Part shown: piece by piece, positions 7,424 to 14,986 of the stretch | Position numbering within the stretch: position 1 is the stretch's first letter | Layout of the letters: each line of letters opens with the position of its first letter | Source of the DNA: Chloroflexota bacterium | GTDB taxonomy: Bacteria; Chloroflexota; Anaerolineae; Anaerolineales; Anaerolineaceae | Direction: 5' to 3' | Assembly: GCA_029265085.1 (NCBI GenBank) | Contig: JAJUJY010000042.1 | Span: forward strand, 1-28,222 | DNA: 28,222 bases | The notes under the pieces: model-generated | Databases searched by the model: none | What the model was told of the DNA's origin: nothing | Seen by the model: the letters and a program-made list of their open reading frames with translations, nothing else | Position numbers and translations under genes: made by a program

Positions 7424-7669
7424 TTGAGCACACAAAGCTGGTTTGAACAGGTCAAAGAAGTTGTTGCTGGGGCGTTAGAGGTCTCGCCGGATCAAATAAC
7501 GGTTGACCTGGCTTATGGAGATATTCCCGAATGGGATTCAATGGGGCATATGAATGTGATGATGGCCATGGAAGATCGCTTTGGGGTTGAGATCACCACA
7601 GAGAATATTGCACAGTTGACTAGTTTGCCCATTCTGTGCGCTTACTTAGCGGAGCGCGAACATGATTAA
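7424..7669 (+). CDS. Acyl carrier protein-like aminoacyl carrier protein
   Basis: 81-residue phosphopantetheine carrier. EWDSMGHMNVMMAME (36-50) contains the attachment serine S39 in a DSM context rather than the DSL usual in fatty-acid ACP, and FGVEITTENIAQLTSL is a typical helix III region. It begins with TTG at 7424, with AAGGA about 9 bases upstream; no ATG is available in the correct place. Its last eight bases overlap the ligase gene. In the known amino acid:[carrier protein] ligase systems a small dedicated carrier is encoded beside the ligase, exactly as here. It is therefore more likely an aminoacyl carrier than the housekeeping fatty-acid ACP. Confidence 0.88.
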   Translation: MSTQSWFEQVKEVVAGALEVSPDQITVDLAYGDIPEWDSMGHMNVMMAMEDRFGVEITTENIAQLTSLPILCAYLAEREHD

Positions 7670-8852
7670 ATTTGAATTGCATCTTACCCCTGAAGTGCTT
7701 ATCCCTGATTTTTTGACCCGTGAAATTCAATCGAAGCTGGCTTATGTGGATGAACAGATTGAACAGGCAGCGGTTGCTGCGAATGGGCAATCGATTACGC
7801 TAACTTTAAAATCGGTTTTGGATGAAACGCATCAGGCTGAAATTACAGAAAAAGTTCAGCGGATTGTGCGCTCAATGGCAAAAGGCGCACGGAAGCCGAA
7901 AATTCAAGTTTTAGAAGAACACCTTGACCGCCCGATTCCCTATCAGCAAGACCCGATGGATCAATTGCTGGCTAGTGGTGAGTTATTTCAAGAAGGACAA
8001 GGTATTTTTACGCTTGGGCCGCTGCTCAGCAAATTAATTGCTTATCTGGAATCTCGTTTTGTGGAACTGGCAGATTCTTTTGAAGCAAAGCCCTATCGTT
8101 TCCCGACCTTGATTTCTGGCAAGTTCCTGGAGCGCGTAGGTTACTTTCGGGCTTTTCCGCATTCTCTGACCTTTGTGACGCATTTGCGTGAAGATTTGGA
8201 AGTGATTGAGGATTTTGCCGAACATGCCTGCTGCGGGGAGCACGGTTTAAATACAGCCATGGATTCTTTTTCATCAATCAATACCCTGGCTTCTCCGGCG
8301 GTTTGTTACCACCTTTATTTCACTCTGGCAGATAAACCATTGCCAGACGGCAAGTTGGTGGCTACTGCGGTAGGGAATTGCTTCCGTTATGAATCAAGCA
8401 ACCTGGTTTCATTAGAGCGGTTGTGGAATTTCACCATGCGCGAGATCATCTTTGTAGGTCCCCAGCAATATGTTCTGGACCAACGGGAAATTGGCCGCCA
8501 GCGGATGCAAAAAATATTGGCTGAATTAGGCCTGGCATACCAGGTGGAAACAGCGACCGACCCATTTTTTATTGGTGAGTTCAAACAGCAAACTGCTTTC
8601 CAGAGCGCTTTTCAATTGAAATTTGAAATCCGCGCCCGGCTGCCATTTAAAGACAGCACCTTAGCGGTCGGTTCTTATAACTATCATCAAGATTTCTTCG
8701 GCCGCCATTTGAATATCACTTTGCCTGAGGGTGGACCCGCGCATACCGGGTGTATTGCCTTTGGCTTGGAACGCATGGCTTATGCATTCCTGGCTCAGTA
8801 TGGATTTGATCCACAAAATTGGCCAGAGGCTGTGCGGAAGGCTGTGGCTTGA
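7662..8852 (+). CDS. Amino acid:[carrier protein] ligase, class II aminoacyl-tRNA synthetase homologue
   Basis: Predicted to activate a small amino acid with ATP and load it on the phosphopantetheine of the adjacent carrier. This family descends from the catalytic core of methanogen-type seryl-tRNA synthetase. Motif 2 is CFRYES (240-245) with the downstream RLWNFTMRE, and motif 3 is GCIAFGLERMAY (363-374). C215, E261 and C364 are placed as the three zinc ligands of characterised ligases and of methanogen SerRS. The 396 residues exceed the roughly 320 of the studied bradyrhizobial enzymes because of about 100 extra N-terminal residues of unknown role. GGAG sits 7 bases before the ATG, and the gene overlaps the carrier gene by 8 bases. 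A tRNA-charging role is unlikely. The amino acid specificity cannot be read; glycine or alanine is the family precedent. Confidence 0.85.
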   Translation: MIKFELHLTPEVLIPDFLTREIQSKLAYVDEQIEQAAVAANGQSITLTLKSVLDETHQAEITEKVQRIVRSMAKGARKPKIQVLEEHLDRPIPYQQDPMDQLLASGELFQEGQGIFTLGPLLSKLIAYLESRFVELADSFEAKPYRFPTLISGKFLERVGYFRAFPHSLTFVTHLREDLEVIEDFAEHACCGEHGLNTAMDSFSSINTLASPAVCYHLYFTLADKPLPDGKLVATAVGNCFRYESSNLVSLERLWNFTMREIIFVGPQQYVLDQREIGRQRMQKILAELGLAYQVETATDPFFIGEFKQQTAFQSAFQLKFEIRARLPFKDSTLAVGSYNYHQDFFGRHLNITLPEGGPAHTGCIAFGLERMAYAFLAQYGFDPQNWPEAVRKAVA

Positions 8853-9331
8853 GCGAGATTGTTATCCGTCCAGGGCTAAAGGACGACCTGCCAGCAGCGG
8901 CGGTGCTGTGGCAGGAATTGCAGTTCTTCCACCAAAAAGTTGGATTAGCCTTTCCACTGGATGAGCAAAGTCCCACTGCCTGGACAGCATCTTTTGAGCG
9001 AACGCTTGGCCGGTTCAGTTATTTATGGGTGGCGGAATTGGACGGTCAAATCAGTGGATTTCTCTTGGCAAGAGTTAAGCGAACTCCGGCCTATTTGGGC
9101 GGAGTGATGGTGGGAGAAATCAGTGATTTGTACGTTGCAGAAAGCCTGCGCGGGCAAAAAGTGGCTGCGCGTTTGGTGGCTTTGGCGCTGGAAGAATTCC
9201 AGCGGCAGCAAGTTCACTCAGTTGAGGTGCAGGTGATGGCCGCAAACCAGGGCGGAGTGGCTTTCTGGCATGCGCAGGGGTTTGAAACTGAATTAGTCCA
9301 GGTACGCCGCTCAATGAATTTGGAGGAGTAA
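8849..9331 (+). CDS. GNAT-family N-acetyltransferase
   Basis: 160-residue acyl-CoA-dependent acetyltransferase. The start is TTG at 8849, overlapping the ligase stop codon as TTGA, with GGAAGG about 7 bases upstream; a longer reading frame from 8819 lies wholly in the ligase gene and is not needed. The acetyl-CoA motif A region is EISDLYVAESLRGQKVAARL (about 92-111), with RGQKVA as the Q/RxxGxA-type loop, and motif B is AANQGGVAFWHAQGFE (about 130-145). The substrate is unknown. Translational coupling to the ligase suggests that the carrier-bound amino acid, or its released product, may be the amine that is acetylated; that is an inference. Confidence 0.85.
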   Translation: MSEIVIRPGLKDDLPAAAVLWQELQFFHQKVGLAFPLDEQSPTAWTASFERTLGRFSYLWVAELDGQISGFLLARVKRTPAYLGGVMVGEISDLYVAESLRGQKVAARLVALALEEFQRQQVHSVEVQVMAANQGGVAFWHAQGFETELVQVRRSMNLEE

Positions 9332-10123
9332 ATGCTGGAAGTAACCAGAGCGCAGGTGTTTGATGCATTAACCAGAATTGGAATTCAATCCGGAGATGGT
9401 TTGCTGATCCACTCTGCTATCCAGTTTTTAGGCAAACCGGCTGATGGGGTGGGAATGTATTGGCAGGTGATATCTGATGTATTAGGCCCGGATGGAACGG
9501 TTGTTGTGCCTGCTTTCAATTTTGATTTTGCACGCGGGGTCCCTTTTGACCCACAAAATACACCTTCAAAGGGAATGGGTGTTTTCCCGGAATATGTCCG
9601 GAAATTACCGCAGGCTGCTCGAACATTGCACCCGCTTCAATCTGTGGCAGCGGTTGGGCATTACCGTGATGACCTGACTGGTCGCGATACGCCCTCGGCA
9701 TTCGATCCCAATTCTGCATTTGACCGGATGCTGCAGTTAGATTTTAGGTTGTTGCTGCTTGGTGCGGATATTCAGGCGGCTTCTATGGTGCATTACAGTG
9801 AACAGCGTGCGGAAGTTCCTTATCGTTATTGGAAAAAATTTACGGGTGAGGTCAAAATTGGCGATACCTGGGTGCAGCGCTCCTATCGTATGTTTGTGCG
9901 TGACCTGGAAATTGGCCCTGAGTTAGACTTACACCCAATCCAGCATCTTTTAACTGAACGCGGCCAATGGCATTCCGAAAAATTGAATTATGGCTGGCTT
10001 TCCTCCTGCCGATTAAAGGACTTTGTCCAGGCGGCCGATGATTTGTTGGCAGAGCACCCGTGGAGTCTGGTCGGGAACGCTCCAGAGGCGATCGAACGAT
10101 ACCAATCAACTAAACGATATTAA
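9332..10123 (+). CDS. AAC(3)-family acyl-CoA N-acyltransferase
   Basis: 263-residue member of the antibiotic N-acetyltransferase AAC(3) fold. Landmarks are LLIHSAIQFLG (24-34), LGPDGTVVVPAFN (51-63), TPSKGMGVFPEYVRKLPQ (77-94), ARTLHPLQSVAAVG (96-109) and LLLGADIQAASMVHYSEQRA (141-160), with H154 and E157 matching the conserved active-site histidine and glutamate. The ATG follows the GNAT stop directly and is preceded by GGAGGAG. Despite the family name it should not be read as drug resistance: chromosomal members also occur in biosynthetic and surface-polysaccharide clusters. Its place between a carrier-protein ligase and a peptidase suggests acyl or aminoacyl transfer to an amine in a small-molecule pathway. 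Confidence 0.85.
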   Translation: MLEVTRAQVFDALTRIGIQSGDGLLIHSAIQFLGKPADGVGMYWQVISDVLGPDGTVVVPAFNFDFARGVPFDPQNTPSKGMGVFPEYVRKLPQAARTLHPLQSVAAVGHYRDDLTGRDTPSAFDPNSAFDRMLQLDFRLLLLGADIQAASMVHYSEQRAEVPYRYWKKFTGEVKIGDTWVQRSYRMFVRDLEIGPELDLHPIQHLLTERGQWHSEKLNYGWLSSCRLKDFVQAADDLLAEHPWSLVGNAPEAIERYQSTKRY

Positions 10124-10147
10124 ATCATATCAGCGGAGAGACAATTC

Positions 10148-11461
10148 ATGACCAGCATGATGGACCTGATCCAGGAGCTGTGGTTCCTACAGCGCAATAT
10201 CGTATCCGATGATTTTGACCGGGCTTTGGATCGCTTGTCCAAGGAAGTTCCCATGCATATTCACCAGTATCCAACGGGAGAAGCATGCTGGACCTGGCGG
10301 GTCCCCGAGAAGTGGTCTTGCCAGGAAGCCTTCCTTGAAACTTTGGACGGAAGGCGGGTTATTGATTTTGCCAATCATCCCCTGCATGTGATATCTTATT
10401 CGCTGCCATTTGAAGGTGTGGTGGATCGTGAGACTCTCTTAAAACATCTGCATGTCCACCCCAGGCTGCCAGAGGCCATTCCCTTTGTTTTTAAGTATTA
10501 CGACCGCGATTGGGGTTTATGTGCTTCGCAGCAGGTGCGTGATGGCCTTGAGGATCAAGAATATCGGGTTGTCATCCGGACAACATTTGAACCTTCCACG
10601 CTGAAAGTGGGGGAAATTGTTGTCCCCGGCCAGTCAAAAGAGTCTTTTGTGATTGTGACTCATTTATGCCATCCGGCAATGGTCAACGATGATTTAACCG
10701 GTGTTGTGGTCGCTTTGGAAGCCGCCCGTAAATTGCTGGCAGGTCCCCAACCCTATTACACATATCGTTTCTTGATTCTTCCAGAAACCATTGGCTCGGT
10801 GGCTTATCTCAGCCACCATGAAGATTTAATCCCGGATACGGTTGGCGGTTTGTTCCTGGAAATGCTTGGAAATGACTCGCCCCATTCTTTGCAGGGATCT
10901 TTCCAACCTCAAAGCCAGCCAGACAAAGTATTCAATGCCGCACTGATGGATCTGGATGCCCAGGCCAGCCAGGGTGCTTACCGGACAGTCATTAACAATG
11001 ATGAGCGCCAATTTAATGCGCCTGGCGTACGGGTGCCCATGCTTTCAATTTCCCGGGTAGAGCCAGCCGGCTCTCCTACCCGTCCCTACCGGGAGTATCA
11101 CTCTAGTTTTGATACTCCGGAGATAGTGACTGTGGATCGATTGGAACAGTCGCTTGAGGTAGTTCTTGGATTAATCCATGCCTGGGAAAATAATCAGTAT
11201 GTAGTCAATTATTTTAAAGGCGAGATTTTTTGTTCTGGCTACGGCATTTTTATTGACTATAAGGTTAATCCTGAAGGCCACCGGCGGCTGTTTGAGATTA
11301 TGGAACGAATCGATGGTGAGCATACAGTGGCAGATATCTCCAGTGAATTGAATTTGTCTTTTCAGCAGACCTTTGATGTGATTTCGCTGCTGGTTCGTAA
11401 AGGATTAGCCCAGTACAACCGCACCCCAAAGAGCACAAATCCGCATAAAATGAAGGCATGA
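10148..11461 (+). CDS. DUF4910/M28-like zinc aminopeptidase-domain protein with C-terminal winged helix
   Basis: 437-residue protein of the DUF2172/DUF4910 group, related to M28 zinc aminopeptidases but with unproven substrates. The ligand set is intact: THLCHPAMVNDDLTG (171-185) gives His and Asp ligands, PETIG (212-216) gives E213, and EYHSSFDTPE (316-325) gives H318. An N-terminal region (1-70) and a C-terminal winged-helix segment (about 375-425) complete the family architecture. No signal peptide is present, so it acts in the cytoplasm. GGAGAG lies 8 bases before the ATG; the stop overlaps the cydD-like start as ATGA. Relatives are found in polysaccharide and natural-product loci. Here it may remove an aminoacyl group or hydrolyse a product of the upstream enzymes. 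Confidence 0.85.
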   Translation: MTSMMDLIQELWFLQRNIVSDDFDRALDRLSKEVPMHIHQYPTGEACWTWRVPEKWSCQEAFLETLDGRRVIDFANHPLHVISYSLPFEGVVDRETLLKHLHVHPRLPEAIPFVFKYYDRDWGLCASQQVRDGLEDQEYRVVIRTTFEPSTLKVGEIVVPGQSKESFVIVTHLCHPAMVNDDLTGVVVALEAARKLLAGPQPYYTYRFLILPETIGSVAYLSHHEDLIPDTVGGLFLEMLGNDSPHSLQGSFQPQSQPDKVFNAALMDLDAQASQGAYRTVINNDERQFNAPGVRVPMLSISRVEPAGSPTRPYREYHSSFDTPEIVTVDRLEQSLEVVLGLIHAWENNQYVVNYFKGEIFCSGYGIFIDYKVNPEGHRRLFEIMERIDGEHTVADISSELNLSFQQTFDVISLLVRKGLAQYNRTPKSTNPHKMKA

Positions 11462-13200
11462 ACATTGATCCACGGCTGCTGCGTCAGGCGAAACTGGCGC
11501 AGGGAGCCTTGATTGCGACCATTTTGTTGGGCTTTACAGGTGGTCTGTTAACTGTTTTTCAGGCACGCCAGTTAAGCGCCATAATTAACCGTGTATTTTT
11601 GCTTGGGCAAGGATTGGCAGAGGTTCAATCTTTGTTTTGGGTGTTGCTGGGGATAATTTTAATCCGAGGTTTGGTCGCAGTTGGCAGTGAATTGTCTGCA
11701 GCGGCGGCGGCAGTCAAAATCAAGGAGCAAATTCGTGCCCAATTGTTCCAGCGATTAATGCAGCTGGGACCAGCCTATGCTCGCAATGAACAGTCTGGAG
11801 AAATCTCCAATACGCTGACACAGGGTGTGGAAGCCTTAGATGCGTATTTCAGCCAGTTTTTGCCCCAGTTAATTCTGGCGGCGTTGATCCCGCTATTGAT
11901 TTTGACGCTGGTTTTTCCGGTGGATGTACTTTCTGGGGTGGTGCTGCTGCTAACTGCACCGCTGATCCCCGTGTTTATGATCTTGATTGGAAAAGCCGCT
12001 GAAAATGTTACGCGCAAACAATGGGGCATTCTTAGCCGTTTAAGTGCTTTCTTTCTGGATACCCTACAGGGATTAACCACCCTCAAATTACTTGGGCAAA
12101 GCAAAGTACGAGCGGACAAGATTGACCAGGCCAGTGAGCGGTACCGGCAGGCCACGATGCAGGTATTGCGGGTGACATTTCTATCTGCTTTGGTGCTGGA
12201 ATTGGTTGGAACAATTTCTACAGCAGTGATCGCCGTTGAAATTGGGCTGCGGCTGTTATATGGGCGGTTAGGGTTTGAGCAGGCTTTTTTTATCCTGGTT
12301 ATAGCGCCTGAATTTTACCTGCCGCTGCGTTTACTAGGCCAGCGATTTCATGCCGGGGTTTCTGGGGTGACTGCTGCACAGCGGATTTTTGAAATCTTGG
12401 ATACGCCTTTGCCCGTTCACGTTCAGGTTGAGCAAGCAAAATCGACCACTCAACAAGATTTGCAAGCCCCGTATCAAATTGAATTTAATCACCTGACCTA
12501 TACCTACCCTGGACGCGAACAGGCTGCCGTTCAAGATATTTCTTTTACTTTATCTTTCGGGAAGATTACTGCCCTGGTCGGAGAGTCAGGTGGGGGAAAA
12601 AGTACCCTGGCTCAGCTTCTTTTGCGATTCGTCCAACCGGAATCTGGTGGTATTTGGGTGAATGGATTGGATATGCAAACAATTCCTGTGACTCTTTGGC
12701 GCAAGCAGGTGGCATGGGTTCCGCAGCAGCCGTATTTATTCCAGGGTAGTTTTGCGCAAAATATTGCCCTGGGGAGGCCGGAAGCCGGTCTAGAAGAAAT
12801 CCGGACTGCCGCAAAAGCCGCCGGATTGGACTCATTCATCCTTTCCTTAACCGATGGCTATGACACACAAATCGGTGAACGAGGTGCGCTTTTAAGCGGT
12901 GGTCAGGCTCAACGACTGGCTCTGGCAAGGGCTTTCCTGGTTAATGCCCCGGTGTTGGTGTTGGATGAGCCAACCGCTCACCTTGATCCTCAACAAGAGG
13001 CAGAAATTGAGGAGGTCACGCGCAAATTGTGCCAGGAACGTACGGTACTGGTCATTGCACATCGTTTGCCAACAGCAGCAACAGCGGATCAAATCCTGGT
13101 GATGGCTCAGGGCAAAATTATTGAACGGGGTACGCACGCTGAATTGATTTCAACGCAAGGGACGTATGCCCGGCTGGTACGCCAATATGGGGGTGGATGA
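11458..13200 (+). CDS. cydD: CydD-type subunit of a heterodimeric ABC exporter
   Basis: 580-residue half-transporter of the thiol reductant exporter type. In E. coli, CydDC exports cysteine and glutathione and is needed for cytochrome bd assembly. Residues 1-320 form the membrane domain with about six helices; TAPLIPVFMILIGKAAE and LVIAPEFYLPLRLLGQRFH are CydD-specific in character. The nucleotide-binding domain has Walker A GESGGGKST (about 374-382), signature LSGGQAQR and Walker B VLVLDEPTAHLD. It overlaps the peptidase gene by 4 bases and the cydC-like gene by 4 bases, so all are translationally coupled. No cydAB oxidase genes are in the window, leaving open whether it serves cytochrome bd or exports a product of the upstream enzymes. 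Confidence 0.9.
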   Translation: MNIDPRLLRQAKLAQGALIATILLGFTGGLLTVFQARQLSAIINRVFLLGQGLAEVQSLFWVLLGIILIRGLVAVGSELSAAAAAVKIKEQIRAQLFQRLMQLGPAYARNEQSGEISNTLTQGVEALDAYFSQFLPQLILAALIPLLILTLVFPVDVLSGVVLLLTAPLIPVFMILIGKAAENVTRKQWGILSRLSAFFLDTLQGLTTLKLLGQSKVRADKIDQASERYRQATMQVLRVTFLSALVLELVGTISTAVIAVEIGLRLLYGRLGFEQAFFILVIAPEFYLPLRLLGQRFHAGVSGVTAAQRIFEILDTPLPVHVQVEQAKSTTQQDLQAPYQIEFNHLTYTYPGREQAAVQDISFTLSFGKITALVGESGGGKSTLAQLLLRFVQPESGGIWVNGLDMQTIPVTLWRKQVAWVPQQPYLFQGSFAQNIALGRPEAGLEEIRTAAKAAGLDSFILSLTDGYDTQIGERGALLSGGQAQRLALARAFLVNAPVLVLDEPTAHLDPQQEAEIEEVTRKLCQERTVLVIAHRLPTAATADQILVMAQGKIIERGTHAELISTQGTYARLVRQYGGG

Positions 13201-14930
13201 TGAAAACGGTTTTCCGGTTGACCGCTTTCTTGCGTCCATTTTGGGGCTGGGTTCTGCTTTCAATTCTGATTGGCACTGCCACAATTGCCAGTGGTATTGG
13301 CCTGTTAGGAACTTCGGCTTATTTAATCGCAAAGGCGGCTTTACACCCTTCGATTGCCTATTTGCAGGTAGCGATTGTTGGTGTGCGTTTTTTTGGTATT
13401 TTGCGCGGTGTCTCTCTTTATGTGGAGCGGCTGGTTTCTCATTCGGTGAATTTTCGATTGTTAGCCCAATTACGCGGCTGGTTTTATCGGTCGGTGGAAC
13501 CATTGGCTCCGGCTGGATTAACCCAAACACATTCTGGAGACCTGTTAAATCGGGCAATCACGGATATTGAAACTCTGGAAAACTTTTATGTGCGGGTGGT
13601 TGCACCGCCGGTAATTGCATTAATCACCACATTGGGTTTAGGGGCGTTTTTTGGGCAGTTTCACCCGGTTTTAGGGGTGGTTTTGATCGTTGGGCTATTG
13701 ATCAGCGGAGCAGGAGTGCCAGTTTTGGCCCGACTGCTTAGTTGGCGGCCGGGGAAATTATTGGTGGATGAGCGCAGCCGGTTAAATACACTGCTGGTAG
13801 AAAGCATCCAGGGGATCAGCGATTTATCTGCGTATAGCCAAGAAGAGACTGTGGTTTATAAAATGAGGCAGGCAAATCAGGCGGTCAGCCATGCGCAGTC
13901 TCGTTTAGCCTGGACCGGCGCCCTCTCGGCGGGATTAAATTTGCTGGCAGCGAATCTAACAATGTGGGTTATTTTATGGGTTTCAGTCAACCTGGTACAG
14001 GCTAATCGTTTCGATGGGGTGATGTTGGCCGTGTTGGCCATGATGACCCTGGCCGGATTTGAAGCGGTCAATCCTTTGGGGCAGGCGGCTCAATTGTTGG
14101 AAAGCAGCCTCCAATCAGGCAGGCGGTTATTTGAACTGGCTGCTGCAATTCCGGCAGTCCATGAGCCGGACCAACCCGTACAGTCTCCATTGAACGCGGA
14201 TCTCTATGTGCATGGATTGCATTTTGCTTACAATCCTGGTGAGTTCCCTGTATTGGTTGATATTGACTTGCAGCTTCCGGAAGGCAAAAAGATTGCTCTG
14301 GTTGGACCAAGTGGGGCAGGAAAATCATCCCTTGTCAATGTTCTGCTGCGTTTTTGGCCGTATGAACGCGGGCGCCTGACCCTGGGGAACTGTGAGCTCA
14401 ACCAGCTTCCTTCTGAGGTTGTGCGCCGCTATTTTAGTGTCATTCCGCAATCTACCACCTTGTTTAGCGGGACAGTGCGGCAAAACCTGCTATTGGCAAA
14501 TCCTCAGGCGGGCGAAGATGCACTGGTTAATGCTTTACGGCGGGCAAACCTGATGAGTTGGCTGTCCAACCTGCCCCAGGGATTGGATACCTGGATTGGC
14601 GAGCAAGGCCAACAGATTAGCGGAGGAGAACGCCAACGCCTTGCCGTAGCGCGTGCCTTACTGCGTTCTGCGCCGATTTTAATTCTAGACGAAGCAACAG
14701 CAAACCTGGATGCTATCAATGAAAGGCAGCTGTTGGAGACTATTTTTGAAGTTGCTGAACAGCGTTCGATTCTGTTAATTACGCACCGGCTGGTTCAATT
14801 GGAACGAATGGATGAAATTTTGGTTTTGAATAATGGCAGGATTGTTGAGCGTGGGACCCATGCTGACCTGCTGCGGATGAATGGATTGTATGCCAGGATG
14901 TTGAAGATACAAAATCAGGCTTTGGAATAA
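13197..14930 (+). CDS. cydC: CydC-type subunit of a heterodimeric ABC exporter
   Basis: 577-residue partner of the preceding CydD-like protein. The membrane domain opens with GLLGTSAYLIAKAALHPSIA (about 35-54), then VGVRFFGILRGVSLYVERL and SGDLLNRAITDIETLENFYV, all strongly CydC-like. The ATPase domain has Walker A GPSGAGKSS (about 370-378), signature ISGGERQR and Walker B ILILDEATANLD. Two consecutive ATGs occur at 13197 and 13200; the first overlaps the cydD stop as ATGA and follows a G-rich ribosome site. It is the last gene of the operon, ended by a shared hairpin terminator. The exported substrate is not readable from sequence. Confidence 0.9.
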   Translation: MMKTVFRLTAFLRPFWGWVLLSILIGTATIASGIGLLGTSAYLIAKAALHPSIAYLQVAIVGVRFFGILRGVSLYVERLVSHSVNFRLLAQLRGWFYRSVEPLAPAGLTQTHSGDLLNRAITDIETLENFYVRVVAPPVIALITTLGLGAFFGQFHPVLGVVLIVGLLISGAGVPVLARLLSWRPGKLLVDERSRLNTLLVESIQGISDLSAYSQEETVVYKMRQANQAVSHAQSRLAWTGALSAGLNLLAANLTMWVILWVSVNLVQANRFDGVMLAVLAMMTLAGFEAVNPLGQAAQLLESSLQSGRRLFELAAAIPAVHEPDQPVQSPLNADLYVHGLHFAYNPGEFPVLVDIDLQLPEGKKIALVGPSGAGKSSLVNVLLRFWPYERGRLTLGNCELNQLPSEVVRRYFSVIPQSTTLFSGTVRQNLLLANPQAGEDALVNALRRANLMSWLSNLPQGLDTWIGEQGQQISGGERQRLAVARALLRSAPILILDEATANLDAINERQLLETIFEVAEQRSILLITHRLVQLERMDEILVLNNGRIVERGTHADLLRMNGLYARMLKIQNQALE

Positions 14931-14932
14931 AA

Positions 14933-14970
14933 AAAACGGGTGCACAATTCCAAAATGCGCACCCGTTTTA
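14933..14970. terminator. Bidirectional terminator between cydC and the CpXC gene
   Basis: An 11-bp perfect stem, AAAACGGGTGC (14933-14943) with GCACCCGTTTT (14959-14969), separated by 15 bases. Runs of A on the left and T on the right let it act for both the exporter operon (plus) and the convergent CpXC gene (minus). Confidence 0.85.
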
Positions 14971-14986
14971 TTGTTACAACCAGGAA

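Noticed and set aside
9332..10123. Aminoglycoside resistance gene
   Set aside because: The AAC(3) fold is clear but the biosynthetic operon context and absence of mobile DNA do not support a drug-resistance call.
13166..13570. 134-codon plus frame and a 135-codon minus frame across the cydD-cydC junction
   Set aside because: Both overlap the coding sequence of CydC, whose motifs are unambiguous in the other frame.
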